From positions 1,549,001-1,613,000 of the forward strand of contig NZ_CP115842.1 in the NCBI RefSeq assembly GCF_013318015.2: a stretch of DNA of 64,000 bases. The letters run 5' to 3'. The stretch is from Agrobacterium tumefaciens (lineage in GTDB: Bacteria > Pseudomonadota > Alphaproteobacteria > Rhizobiales > Rhizobiaceae). Under the pieces are notes generated by a model. The model ran no database searches and had not been told where the DNA came from. It saw only the letters and a list, made by a program, of their open reading frames with translations. Shown in pieces: positions 9,002 to 18,239 of this stretch (position 1 is its first letter; each line of letters begins with the position of its first letter). A program made the position numbers and the translations under genes.

Positions 9002-10474
9002 ATGACAGAACGCCTCTCGTCCCTTGCGTTGCAGCATCTGCCAAACGACGTCCTTTTGCCCGCCTATGATCGCAAAGCGGTGACACCGGGCATCGTGCAT
9101 CTTGGCGTTGGCGCTTTTCACCGCGCCCATCAGGCCGTCTTCATCGATGATTGCCTGGCGCGGGGCGAAAGCGGCTGGGGCATTGTCGCTGCCTCGCTGC
9201 GCAGCCCCGATACTCGCGATGCCATCGCGCCGCAGGACAATCTCTATACATTCTGCCTGCGTGACGGTGAAAACGAAACGCTGCGGATTGTCGGTTCAAT
9301 CCTCGAGACCATCGTCGCTCCTGAGGATCCGGAGCGGCTGCTGCAAGCCATGACCGATCCGCGGGTCAGAATCGTCACGTTGACGGTCACGGAAAAGGGT
9401 TACCTCGCCGATTTGTCGGCGGGCACGCTTCTTCGTGACCATCCCGATGTCGTTCATGATCTGGCGCATCCGCAAAAGCCGCGCTCCGCGCTCGGTTTTC
9501 TGCTGGAAGCGACAAGACGCCGGCGGGCCGCCGCGGCTGTGCCGCTGACTTTGCTCTCCTGCGACAATCTTCCGTCCAACGGTCGCATCCTGCACCGTCT
9601 TCTGGTGGAGATGGCTGGTCTCACCGATAATGATCTCGCTGCCTTCATCGCGGAAAATCTCTCCTGCCCCTGCGTCATGGTGGACCGCATCGTGCCCGCC
9701 ACCACCGCAACTGACCGCGAGCGTGTGACGGCGCGTCTCGGCTGCGAGGATGCCTGGCCGGTAATTGCGGAACCCTACTTCCGCTGGGTAATCGAGGATC
9801 GCTTTCCGCACGGTCGCCCCGGCATCGAGCTGTCAGGTGCCGAAATCGTTGATGAGGTCGAGCCGTATGAGCATATGAAGCTCAGGATGCTGAATGGCGC
9901 TCACACCGCCATGGCCGCAATCGGTCAATGCAGCGGGCTTGAGACGATCTCCGATATCTATGCCGATGCGCGTGTACGCGGTTACGTCGACCGTTACTGG
10001 CGGGAGGTTGGTTCGACATTGAGCCCGGCCGTCAGTGGTCCGGATTACGTTGCCGGTCTGCGCCAGCGTTTCGCCAACCCCGCCCTTCGTCATCGCGCCG
10101 CCCAGATCGCCTCTGACGCTTCACAGAAAGTGCCGCAACGCATTCTCGCGCCGCTTGCGGAGCTGCGTGCCGCAGGCGCGCCGCATACGGCCGCTCTTTT
10201 TGCGGTTGCGATGTGGATACGGTCCTGCGCAGCGCTGAACGAGCGGGGAGAGGCAATTGTCATGGCCGATCCGGCATTTTCCGAATGGAGTGCACCCACC
10301 GGCAACGGCGAAGAGCAGGACGCGGTCATCGACCGGTTTTTAACATTCCGTCGCGTCTTCGGGCCTGAATGGCAGGCGGATGAGGCATTCGTAACGGCGC
10401 TTCGGGCGGCCTATCGCGACATCGTCCAATACGGCGCGCTCGGCGCCATCGAACGGCATTTTTCGGAGGAGTAG
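9002..10474 (+). CDS. uxuB: D-mannonate oxidoreductase (fructuronate reductase-like)
   Basis: This 490-residue protein is a polyol-specific long-chain dehydrogenase of the mannitol dehydrogenase family, with VHLGVGAFHRAHQAVF as the N-terminal cofactor region and the KxxxxNxxH catalytic pattern (KLRMLNGAH, near residue 293). Family members interconvert fructuronate/mannonate, tagaturonate/altronate or mannitol/fructose. The mannonate dehydratase gene 3 bases downstream favours fructuronate reductase. No uronate isomerase or KDG kinase gene is in this operon. Confidence 0.85.
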   Translation: MTERLSSLALQHLPNDVLLPAYDRKAVTPGIVHLGVGAFHRAHQAVFIDDCLARGESGWGIVAASLRSPDTRDAIAPQDNLYTFCLRDGENETLRIVGSILETIVAPEDPERLLQAMTDPRVRIVTLTVTEKGYLADLSAGTLLRDHPDVVHDLAHPQKPRSALGFLLEATRRRRAAAAVPLTLLSCDNLPSNGRILHRLLVEMAGLTDNDLAAFIAENLSCPCVMVDRIVPATTATDRERVTARLGCEDAWPVIAEPYFRWVIEDRFPHGRPGIELSGAEIVDEVEPYEHMKLRMLNGAHTAMAAIGQCSGLETISDIYADARVRGYVDRYWREVGSTLSPAVSGPDYVAGLRQRFANPALRHRAAQIASDASQKVPQRILAPLAELRAAGAPHTAALFAVAMWIRSCAALNERGEAIVMADPAFSEWSAPTGNGEEQDAVIDRFLTFRRVFGPEWQADEAFVTALRAAYRDIVQYGALGAIERHFSEE

Positions 10475-10477
10475 AAT

Positions 10478-11671
10478 ATGAAGGAAACCTGGCGCTGGTT
10501 CGGTGAATCGGACCCCATCACCTTGCAGCATGTGCGGCAGACCGGCGCCAGCGGCGTTGTAACGGCGCTGCACCAGATCCCCGACGGCACGGCGTGGCCG
10601 GCCGAAGAGATCGCCAAACGCAAGGCGATGATCGAGGCGGCCGGCTTGGAATGGAGTGTCTGCGAATCCATTCCGATGGAACAGTCCATCAAGCGCGGCG
10701 ATGCCGATGCGCCGAAGGCGATTGCGCGCTGGAAAGATACACTCTCCCGTCTCGGTCACGCGGGCGTTCCCGTCGTCTGCTACAATTTCATGCCGGTGGT
10801 GGACTGGACACGCACGAACCTGCGCTGGCAGGCACGCAATACCGGATTGGCGCTGCGCTTCGAAATGGCGGATTTCGTCGCCTATGACGTCTTCATCCTG
10901 AAGCGTGTTCTTGCTGCTGAAAATTACGATCCTGCCCTCGTGGCGCGAGCCGAAAAGCGTTTTGCGCAAATGAGCGAAGATGACCAGTCGCTTCTCGAGC
11001 GTAACATCATCGCCGGCCTGCCGGGCGGCGCCCTGGTGCAGACGCGCGAATCCATCGCCGCTCTGATTGCTTCGTTCGATGGCATCGACAGCGCGACCAT
11101 GCAGGGCAATCTTCTGGCCTTTCTGAGAGAGGTCGTGCCGGTGGCGGAAGAGGTGGGGGTGCATCTCGGCATCCACCCTGATGATCCACCGTTCTCCCTG
11201 TTCGGCCTGCCGCGCGTTGTCTCGACACCTGCAGATATTCGCGCCATCCTCTCGGCCGTTGAAAGCCCGAACAATGGCATCACCCTTTGTACCGGCTCAT
11301 ACGGCGCCCGTAGCGACAATGATCTTGTGGCGATGGCACGGGAGTTCGCGTCTCGCATCAATTTCGCCCATCTTCGGAATGTGACCGTTGAAGCGGATGG
11401 TTCCTTCTTTGAGGACGATCATCTGGATGGCGGAACGGACATGATTGGAGTCATCGAGGCATTGTTGCGCGAGGAGCGGGCCGCCGCCAAGGCTGGCCGC
11501 CGCACCAATATTCCAATGCGGCCTGACCACGGCCATCTGCTGGGTGATGACATCACCAAAAAGACCAATCCCGGATATTCCTACATTGGCCGCATGAAGG
11601 GGCTCGGCGAACTCCGCGGCGTCATCCGCACCATTGAGCGCCAGCTTCGCCGCGAGGAGGGTACCGCATGA
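10478..11671 (+). CDS. uxuA: Mannonate dehydratase
   Basis: At 397 residues it has UxuA length and the xylose-isomerase-like TIM-barrel layout. VGVHLGIHPDDPPFSLFGLPR and the signature MRPDHGHLLGDD near the C-terminus mark the family, which dehydrates D-mannonate to 2-keto-3-deoxygluconate with a divalent metal. It overlaps the following aldo/keto reductase by 4 bases (ATGA), so the two are probably translationally coupled. GGAGG precedes the start, inside the end of the upstream gene. Confidence 0.92.
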   Translation: MKETWRWFGESDPITLQHVRQTGASGVVTALHQIPDGTAWPAEEIAKRKAMIEAAGLEWSVCESIPMEQSIKRGDADAPKAIARWKDTLSRLGHAGVPVVCYNFMPVVDWTRTNLRWQARNTGLALRFEMADFVAYDVFILKRVLAAENYDPALVARAEKRFAQMSEDDQSLLERNIIAGLPGGALVQTRESIAALIASFDGIDSATMQGNLLAFLREVVPVAEEVGVHLGIHPDDPPFSLFGLPRVVSTPADIRAILSAVESPNNGITLCTGSYGARSDNDLVAMAREFASRINFAHLRNVTVEADGSFFEDDHLDGGTDMIGVIEALLREERAAAKAGRRTNIPMRPDHGHLLGDDITKKTNPGYSYIGRMKGLGELRGVIRTIERQLRREEGTA

Positions 11672-12657
11672 AAACCCGCAAACTTGGTCGCACGGCGCTG
11701 TCGCTGAGCGAACTTTCCTTCGGCGCGGCCGGTATCGGTAATCTCTATCGCAGCGTCAGCCGCGAAGATGCGATGGAGACGTTGCAAGCCGCCTGGGACG
11801 CCGGCATCCGCTATTTCGATACCGCACCCTATTACGGGCAGGGCCTTTCCGAACGCCGCCTCGGGGATTTTCTTCAGGGGAAACCACGCGACGAATTCGT
11901 GCTGTCCACCAAGGTCGGGCGGATCCTGAAACCGGCTGAAGCGGGCGTGACACCAGATTACGGTTTTGTCGATGCACTGCCTTTCGTGGTGGAATACGAC
12001 TACAGCTATGATGGCATCATGCGCTCGCATGAACTGAGCCTCGCCCGGCTTGGTCTCGGTTCAGTGGATATTCTCTATGTCCACGACCTGGAGGAGACCA
12101 CGCTTGGGGAAGAGGCCTATCGCCATCATTTCAGGATATTCACCGAAAGCGGCATCGAGGCCCTGCACGAGTTGAAGGCGACAGGCCGGATCGGCGCGTT
12201 CGGTCTTGGCGTGAATGAGGTTCCGGCTTGTCTGAACCTCATGGAGATAGACGAGATCGACTGCATTCTTCTGGCGGGTCGTTATACGCTGCTCGACCGG
12301 TCGGCTGCAGCAAAGCTGCTGGGGCGTTGTGCGGAAACCGGCACCTCGCTCGTCATCGGCGGCGTCTTCAACTCTGGCATTCTTGCGACGGGGGCAAGGC
12401 CGGGTGCGACTTTCAACTATAGTGAAGCAGCAGCAGATGTCATGGAGCGGGTGCGCGCCATGGAGGTCCACGCTGCCGGGCACGGGGTTGCACTTGCGGC
12501 CGCTGCCCTGCATTTTCCGCTACAAAATGCCGATGTCGCAAGTGTCCTGATCGGCACCGCAAAACCGGACAGCCTTTTGCGCAACCTGTCTATTTTCGAA
12601 ACGGCCGTGCCGGATGCCGCCTGGGCGGGTTTCGACGCGCTCGCCCTCGAAAATTAA
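11668..12657 (+). CDS. Aldo/keto reductase, aldose 1-dehydrogenase-like
   Basis: A 329-residue AKR with the catalytic tetrad visible: Asp and Tyr in YFDTAPYYGQGLSE, Lys in STKVGR, His in YVHDLEE. The overall pattern resembles D-threo-aldose 1-dehydrogenase/L-fucose dehydrogenase and pyridoxal dehydrogenase relatives, which oxidise the anomeric carbon to a lactone. The lactonase-like amidohydrolase directly downstream supports an aldose to lactone to aldonate route. Its start overlaps the uxuA stop by 4 bases. The substrate (fucose, galactose or arabinose type) is inferred only. Confidence 0.82.
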   Translation: MKTRKLGRTALSLSELSFGAAGIGNLYRSVSREDAMETLQAAWDAGIRYFDTAPYYGQGLSERRLGDFLQGKPRDEFVLSTKVGRILKPAEAGVTPDYGFVDALPFVVEYDYSYDGIMRSHELSLARLGLGSVDILYVHDLEETTLGEEAYRHHFRIFTESGIEALHELKATGRIGAFGLGVNEVPACLNLMEIDEIDCILLAGRYTLLDRSAAAKLLGRCAETGTSLVIGGVFNSGILATGARPGATFNYSEAAADVMERVRAMEVHAAGHGVALAAAALHFPLQNADVASVLIGTAKPDSLLRNLSIFETAVPDAAWAGFDALALEN

Positions 12658-12682
12658 CTGCAACGACAGGGAGGAGGACGCC

Positions 12683-13525
12683 ATGGATCTGATCGATACC
12701 CACCAGCATCTGATCTTGCGAGGCAAGCTCGGTTATGCCTGGACACGAGGGGAGCCCAGCCTTGCGGGAAGCTTCACCCAGGCTGATTACGCAGCGCTTG
12801 TCGAGGGATGTGGCGTAGTGGGTACGATCTTCATGGAAAGCGGGGTGGATGACGGCGACTATCAGGCTGAGGCTCGCCTCATCGCCAGCATGATCGGCGA
12901 GGGTGCCTTGCCGATGTTCGGCCAGATCGCCAGTTGCCGACCGGAAACGGATAATGGTTTCGAAGCCTGGCTGGAGGAGTGCCGCCACCTCAACGTGGTC
13001 GGTTTCCGGCGCATTCTCCACGTTATGCCCGACGACCTTAGCCGCGAGGAAAATTACCGACGAAACGTGCGCACGATTGGAAAGGCCGGATGGCCGGTCG
13101 ATCTGTGTTTTCATTCCCGCCAGCTTGCCATTGCCGCCGAACTTGTCGGGGCCTGCCCCGATGTGCGCTTCATGCTCGACCATTGCGGCACGCCGGACAT
13201 TGCCGGAAACGATTTTCGGGAGTGGAGTGGGCGTATGGCCGACTTGGCGACGCTGCCCAATCTCTTCGTCAAACTCTCCGGCATCACCGCCTATTGTGCA
13301 CCGGGATGCGCGACGCTGGAAAGCGTGACACCCTATGTGGAAACCGTGCTCAACCTGTTCGGACCTGAGAGAATGGTCTGGGGCGGCGACTGGCCGGTGG
13401 TCGATCTCGGCTCGGGTCTACCGGAATGGATCGGTATGACGAGTGAGCTTCTTTCAACGCTCTCGCCCGACGAGCAGGCATCGATCGGCCACCGCAATGC
13501 CAGACTGTTTTATTTGGCGACATAG
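12683..13525 (+). CDS. Amidohydrolase family 2, sugar lactonase-like
   Basis: A 280-residue TIM-barrel hydrolase of the COG3618 type, with the metal motif DTHQHL at the N-terminus, FMLDHCGTPD, and the terminal GGDWPV. COG3618 members include L-fuconolactonase and related lactonases. The ATG at 12683 follows GGGAGGAGG; the open frame to 12614 overlaps the AKR gene. It is the last gene of the operon and is expected to open the lactone made by the neighbouring AKR. Confidence 0.82.
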   Translation: MDLIDTHQHLILRGKLGYAWTRGEPSLAGSFTQADYAALVEGCGVVGTIFMESGVDDGDYQAEARLIASMIGEGALPMFGQIASCRPETDNGFEAWLEECRHLNVVGFRRILHVMPDDLSREENYRRNVRTIGKAGWPVDLCFHSRQLAIAAELVGACPDVRFMLDHCGTPDIAGNDFREWSGRMADLATLPNLFVKLSGITAYCAPGCATLESVTPYVETVLNLFGPERMVWGGDWPVVDLGSGLPEWIGMTSELLSTLSPDEQASIGHRNARLFYLAT

Positions 13526-13574
13526 CTTGCAGCTTTTCATGCCGATTGTGCATTGCGTCGGCCGGATATGCCAA

Positions 13575-13596
13575 GAAGCGCGCCGGCGCGCGCTTC
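13575..13596. terminator. GC-rich hairpin between convergent genes
   Basis: A perfect 9-bp stem (GAAGCGCGC/GCGCGCTTC) with a 4-base loop lies between the convergent amidohydrolase and MFS genes. There is no clear U-tract on either side, so it may be a weak or Rho-assisted bidirectional terminator. Confidence 0.45.
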
Positions 13597-13609
13597 ATAC
13601 GCCTGTGCT

Positions 13610-14836
13610 TTACTCGGCTGGCTGCGCTACGGTTGTCGTCGCAGAGCGGTTGGTCTCTCCAGAAAGGCTGCGCTGACCGAGGCTGATAATGGTGACTGTC
13701 GACAGGGTGGCGGCAATCGATACCCAGAAGCCGTTGCTCGGGCCGAAATTATCGATCACCCAGCCGGAAATAAAGGCGCCGAGCGCCATGCCGATACCGA
13801 TGCCGGTCATCACCCAGGTCACGCCTTCCGTCAGCATCGATTCCGGCACGCGGCGCTCGATCAGGCCAAATGCCGTGATGAAGATGGGAGAGATTGCAAC
13901 GCCGCTGAGGAATACGGCGAAGGCAAGCAGGGAAACTGTCGTGCTTGCAAAGAGGAGCGGCAGCGCGGTGAGCGCAAGGACGCTGACGGCGATCAGCAAT
14001 TGCCTTTGCAGCGGCATTTTGGGGTTGATCGCGCCCAGAAGCAGGCCGACGACAAACGAACCGATGGCATAGACGCCGATGACGAGGCTGGCAGCTTCCG
14101 GTTGACCGAGTTCTTTGGTGATGGCAACGGCACTTACCTCGGCTGTGGCGAAAGTCGAGCCTACGAAGATCAGGGCGACCGTGATGATCTGGACCGAACG
14201 CAGCCGGATAGCCGAATGTTGCCTGCTGCCACTTTCAACCGCGCGTACCTTGGGTTCGGTCGATCGTTGCAACAGGAAGGCAAAGGTACCGAGTGCCAGC
14301 GAGGCGGTGCTGATCATCATACCTGCTTCCGGAAAGAGTGAGACCGCGAGACCGACGGAGAGCGAGGCGCCGGCGATGTAGACAAGTTCGTCGGCGGCGG
14401 ATTCAAACGCAAAAGCAGTGTTCAGCTCAGGCCGGTCACGGAAGATTTCCGTCCAGCGGGCGCGCATCATCGCGGGAATACTCGGCATGGCCGCGGCGAG
14501 GAAGGCCGAAAGAAAGAGCGTCCATGCAGGCCATCTCTGGTTGGTCGCGATAATCAGGATAGCAAAGGCGATGACCGATATGATGGTGGCCGGGACAAGG
14601 ACGCTGCTCTGGCCCTTGCGGTCCACCAATCGGGAAATCTGCGGCGCAACCGCGGCATTGGTCAGCGCGAAGGTGGCCGAGACCGCACCGGCAAGCCAAT
14701 ATTCACCATGGGTCTGGGAAAGCATGGCGACGATGCCGATCGGTGCCATCGCAATCGGAAGACGGGCAAAGAAGCCTGCGGCGGAAAAGCCTTTGGCGCC
14801 CGGAGCCCGGAAAATTTCTCTATATGGATTAGACAT
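13610..14836 (-). CDS. MFS transporter, probable drug/metabolite exporter
   Basis: A 408-residue major facilitator protein with about 12 hydrophobic segments and the loop 2-3 motif variant RLVDRKGQSS. It faces a TetR regulator gene across three identical-type operators, the usual layout of an inducible efflux pump. A minus-strand promoter can be read upstream: TTGACA at 14921-14916, then TATTTC after 17 bases. The exported compound is not predictable from sequence. Confidence 0.87.
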   Translation of the reverse strand: MSNPYREIFRAPGAKGFSAAGFFARLPIAMAPIGIVAMLSQTHGEYWLAGAVSATFALTNAAVAPQISRLVDRKGQSSVLVPATIISVIAFAILIIATNQRWPAWTLFLSAFLAAAMPSIPAMMRARWTEIFRDRPELNTAFAFESAADELVYIAGASLSVGLAVSLFPEAGMMISTASLALGTFAFLLQRSTEPKVRAVESGSRQHSAIRLRSVQIITVALIFVGSTFATAEVSAVAITKELGQPEAASLVIGVYAIGSFVVGLLLGAINPKMPLQRQLLIAVSVLALTALPLLFASTTVSLLAFAVFLSGVAISPIFITAFGLIERRVPESMLTEGVTWVMTGIGIGMALGAFISGWVIDNFGPSNGFWVSIAATLSTVTIISLGQRSLSGETNRSATTTVAQPAE

Positions 14837-14872
14837 CGGGATGCACCTTGTTTAGGGAGTACCCACCACAAA

Positions 14873-14940
14873 CATACGTGGCGTATGCAAATGAAATAAT
14901 TGCATACGTCGCGTATGTCAACTAGTATACGCGGCGTATG
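14873..14940. promoter_or_regulatory. Three 15-bp operators in a divergent promoter (TetR box)
   Basis: The palindrome CATACG-N3-CGTATG occurs at 14873-14887 and 14903-14917, and with one outer base changed (TATACG-N3-CGTATG) at 14926-14940. The second site sits inside the spacer of a readable tetR promoter (TTGCAT at 14900-14905, TAGTAT at 14923-14928), and the third overlaps its -10. The second also touches the -35 TTGACA of the MFS promoter. This arrangement would repress both genes. Confidence 0.8.
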
Positions 14941-14957
14941 TAGAATTCGGAGAAAAA

Positions 14958-15548
14958 ATGCGCAAACCTCGCAGTGAAATGATTGCCGAGACGCGGGCGA
15001 AGCTTCTGGTCGCTGGCCGCAAGGCATTTGGCAGCATCGGCTATGCCGAAGCTTCGATGGACGACTTCACTGCCGAAGCAGGGCTGACCCGCGGCGCGCT
15101 CTATCACCATTTTGGCGACAAGAAAGGCCTGCTGCTGGCGGTTGTGGGTGAGATCGACGCCGAGATGACGAAAAGGCTCTGTGACATCTCGTCTAGGGCC
15201 GCGACGCGTTGGGAGGGTTTCGTTGAGGAAAATGTCGGTTACATTCTCATGGCTCTGGAGCCGGAAATCCAGCGGATCATGTTCCGTGATGGGCCAGCCG
15301 TTCTCGGCGACCCTTCACGCTGGCCAAATGCCAACGGCTGTATCTCGGCCGTTGCGCGAAGTCTCGATGCGCTGAAGCAGGAAGGGACGATCGTCGACAT
15401 TGATCCGGAGGCCTGTGCGCGTTTCATCAATGCGGCGAGCAGCAGTGCAGCCCAGTGGATCGCGAATTCCGACGACCCCGAAACGACCTCGAAACGCGCC
15501 GTCGACAGTTTCCGCACCTTTCTGGAAGGGCTGAGGATCACACGCTGA
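14958..15548 (+). CDS. TetR-family repressor of the adjacent MFS gene
   Basis: A 196-residue protein with an N-terminal TetR HTH (SIGYAEASMDDFTAEAGLTRGALYHHFGDKK shared pattern around residues 28-58) and a divergent helical ligand domain. CGGAG lies upstream of the ATG. The three palindromes in the shared 121-base gap with the MFS exporter are its probable binding sites, making it autoregulatory. Confidence 0.9.
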   Translation: MRKPRSEMIAETRAKLLVAGRKAFGSIGYAEASMDDFTAEAGLTRGALYHHFGDKKGLLLAVVGEIDAEMTKRLCDISSRAATRWEGFVEENVGYILMALEPEIQRIMFRDGPAVLGDPSRWPNANGCISAVARSLDALKQEGTIVDIDPEACARFINAASSSAAQWIANSDDPETTSKRAVDSFRTFLEGLRITR

Positions 15549-15843
15549 TCCGCTTGTCGCCGGTTCTGCGTACACATCAGTGTCAATCTCGTTCCGGCTG
15601 AGTGGGTAACCCTGAGCCGGCGATATTCCCTGCAGCGCGCTGAGCGAATCGTGCTGTCTCTCTCCCCCGTAGACTCGTTAACGCGCCAGGGATGATAAGA
15701 AATTGCCGGCCCATCGATACAGTTTTTCCTCGTTGAAGAAAAACCGGCCGATCCGGCTGATTTCTGTTTACTTTTGTCGAAATTGCATCGCATCACGCTG
15801 TTTGAATTCGCTGTAAGGCCTTTCGCAAACTACGGAGGATGAG

Positions 15844-16881
15844 ATGAAAGCACTGGTGCTGGAAGAAAAAGGAAAGCTCTCGCTCAGGGAGTTCGACATT
15901 CCCGGCAAGCTCGGACCCAAGGATGTGCGCATCCGTACCCATACCGTCGGGATTTGCGGCTCGGACGTCCATTATTACACCCATGGCAAAATCGGCCATT
16001 TCGTTGTGCATGCGCCGATGGTGCTGGGCCATGAAGCTTCCGGAACGGTAATCGAGACCGGTGCCGAGGTTGCGCATCTGAAGCCGGGTGATCGCGTCTG
16101 CATGGAGCCGGGCATTCCCGATCCGACCTCGCGCGCCTCCAAACTTGGCATTTACAATGTTGATCCGGCCGTCAGCTTCTGGGCAACGCCACCCATTCAC
16201 GGTTGCCTGACACCGGAAGTCATTCATCCCGCCGCCTTTACATACAAGTTGCCCGACAACGTTTCCTTTGCCGAAGGCGCCATGGTGGAACCCTTCGCCA
16301 TCGGGATGCAGGCAGCACTCAGGGCGCGTATTCAGCCCGGCGATGTTGCCATCGTGACGGGTGCCGGTCCGATCGGCATGATGGTTGCGCTGGCGGCGCT
16401 AGCCGGCGGTTGCGCAAAGGTTATCGTTGCCGATCTTGCCCAGCCGAAGCTGGATATCATCGCAGCCTATGACGGCATCGAGACCGTCAACATCCGCGAA
16501 CGTGACCTGTCGCAGGCCGTGGCTGATGCGACGGATGGCTGGGGTTGCGATGTCGTTTTCGAATGCTCTGGCGCCGCACCCGCCGTGCTCGGTATGGCGA
16601 AACTCGCACGTCCCGGCGGCGCCATCGTCCTCGTCGGTATGCCGGTCGATCCGGTGCCGGTTGATATCGTCGGCTTGCAGGCAAAAGAGCTGCGGGTGGA
16701 GACGGTTTTCCGCTACGCCAATGTGTATGACCGTGCGGTCGCTCTCATCGCGTCCGGCAAGGTCGATCTGAAGCCGCTGATCTCCGCGACCATTCCCTTC
16801 GAAGACAGCATTGCCGGTTTTGACCGTGCGGTGGAGGCAAGGGAAACGGACGTGAAGCTGCAAATTCTGATGCCGCAATAA
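15844..16881 (+). CDS. Zinc-dependent alcohol dehydrogenase, xylitol dehydrogenase-like
   Basis: A 345-residue medium-chain dehydrogenase. Catalytic zinc ligands are seen as Cys38 (GICGSD) and His63-Glu64 (GHEASG), and the NAD site as [10 protein letters not shown]. The lobe that holds the structural zinc in most relatives (about residues 88-108) has no cysteines, reading [18 protein letters not shown]. This is a recognised variant of rhizobial xylitol dehydrogenases, which convert xylitol to D-xylulose. ACGGAGGATGAG precedes the ATG. It stands alone upstream of the AraC regulator and pentitol transporter. Confidence 0.82.
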   Translation: MKALVLEEKGKLSLREFDIPGKLGPKDVRIRTHTVGICGSDVHYYTHGKIGHFVVHAPMVLGHEASGTVIETGAEVAHLKPGDRVCMEPGIPDPTSRASKLGIYNVDPAVSFWATPPIHGCLTPEVIHPAAFTYKLPDNVSFAEGAMVEPFAIGMQAALRARIQPGDVAIVTGAGPIGMMVALAALAGGCAKVIVADLAQPKLDIIAAYDGIETVNIRERDLSQAVADATDGWGCDVVFECSGAAPAVLGMAKLARPGGAIVLVGMPVDPVPVDIVGLQAKELRVETVFRYANVYDRAVALIASGKVDLKPLISATIPFEDSIAGFDRAVEARETDVKLQILMPQ

Positions 16882-17259
16882 TCCCTTCCGGCAAGCCGCC
16901 TGCCGATGCAGGGGCGTCAAAAACCCTTCGGAAAAGTATAAGCTCGACCTGCCGGTGATCGGCGGGTCGAGCTTTAAAAAATCATCACATCGATCTTTAA
17001 GATGCGCATTTTCTGGGCGTATGGCGTACAACTGCGCGAAAAAATGGGCGCAACCGCTGGCTTAGTTGTCGGACGATGCACGGCACTCTTCAATTTCTGA
17101 CAAAAAACAGTCAAAAAAGTATCAGTAATTTCCCCGGTATGATGTGGAAGTAAACGTGCCGCAGGCCATATGCTCCCCATCAACGCCTGGGACGAGCCAT
17201 AAAGAGGAATGGCTTTGCTCCGCGAATACGGCGGACGTGACCGATGGGAGGAAACATCG
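16882..17259. other. 378-base intergenic region before the AraC regulator
   Basis: It holds the end-of-gene hairpin listed next and an AT-rich stretch around 17090-17150 likely to carry the regulator promoter. I saw no convincing gene or operator. A GGGAGGA ribosome site at its right end fixes the AraC start. Confidence 0.5.
16940..16974 (+). terminator. Long hairpin after the xylitol dehydrogenase gene
   Basis: A 10-bp stem (AAGCTCGACC/GGTCGAGCTT) continues through one G-T pair into an inner 4-bp stem (GCCG/CGGC) with a 5-base loop. It begins 58 bases after the stop codon. The following bases are TAAAAAA rather than a U-run, so it is a probable but not textbook intrinsic terminator. Confidence 0.6.
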
Positions 17260-18144
17260 ATGCAGCCCGATCTGGAACTGGTACATATCCGCAAGGGCGA
17301 ATCCTTCGCCGCCTGGCGGCATGGCTATCCGTTCCGCACCGTGCGCTGGCATTACCATCCCGAATATGAAATTCATCTGGTCGTGGCGACGTCAGGCACG
17401 TTCTACATTGGCGATTTCGTCGGTCGCTTCGGCCCGGGCCAGCTAATCATGACTGGCCCAAATCTCCCTCAAAACTGGATCAGCGAGATCGAGCCGGACG
17501 AGATCGTTCCCACGCGCTCTCTCGTCATCCAGTTTCCGGAAGCTTTTATCGAGGATGCCTGCGCTTCCATGTCCGAGATGGAGGTAGTTCGCGCCCTTCT
17601 GGACCGCAGCCGCCGCGGCATTCTGTTCGACGATGAGACCAGCGATCGCGTTCGCCCGCTGATACTGCGTTTGATCGAGGCGCAGGGGTTGAAGCGTCTT
17701 GCGATTTTTTGGGAAATTCTCGATCTGCTGGTCAATGCGCCGGCGCCCGAGGTGCTGGCGAGCCTGAGCTACGAGCTGGACCTGACGGGCATCGGCGATA
17801 GCGGCATCAACCGCGCCTTGTCGCATCTGCGCCAGCACCTGACCGAACAGGTCGAGGAAATCGATCTGGCCGACATGGTTGGCCAGAGCCAGAGTGCCTT
17901 CTCCCGTGCCTTCAAGCGACATACGGGAACGACTTTGGTGCGCTATCGCAATCAGCTGCGCATCGATCTGGCCTGCCAGATGCTTCTGGTGGATCAGGAC
18001 GTGAAGGTGGCGGAAGTCTGCTACGACGTGGGCTTTTCAAACCTTTCGAATTTCAACAGGCATTTCCTGAAGCTGAAGGGAATGTCGCCATCGAGGTTTC
18101 GTACGGTATTCGCGGCCCAGAAGGCAGCGGTCATGGCGGATTAA
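17260..18144 (+). CDS. AraC-family regulator with cupin sensor domain
   Basis: A 294-residue protein. The N-terminal cupin-like part (VRWHYHPEYEIHLVV; GPGQLIMTGPNLPQNW) is followed by the AraC double HTH (VEEIDLADMVGQSQSAFSRAFKR; KVAEVCYDVGFSNLSNFNRHF). The start at 17260 is preceded by GGGAGGA; the frame is open to 17209 but lacks a ribosome site there. It lies just before the ribitol-type transport and catabolic operon on the same strand and is its likely activator. Confidence 0.88.
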   Translation: MQPDLELVHIRKGESFAAWRHGYPFRTVRWHYHPEYEIHLVVATSGTFYIGDFVGRFGPGQLIMTGPNLPQNWISEIEPDEIVPTRSLVIQFPEAFIEDACASMSEMEVVRALLDRSRRGILFDDETSDRVRPLILRLIEAQGLKRLAIFWEILDLLVNAPAPEVLASLSYELDLTGIGDSGINRALSHLRQHLTEQVEEIDLADMVGQSQSAFSRAFKRHTGTTLVRYRNQLRIDLACQMLLVDQDVKVAEVCYDVGFSNLSNFNRHFLKLKGMSPSRFRTVFAAQKAAVMAD

Positions 18145-18239
18145 ACCAAGATACATCGCGATTTTTCACCAATTCGGGCAGAGGACTGTCCGGAAACGGG
18201 CTCTTATTGCCCAGATTTTCCAAACGGGAGGAAGTTACT

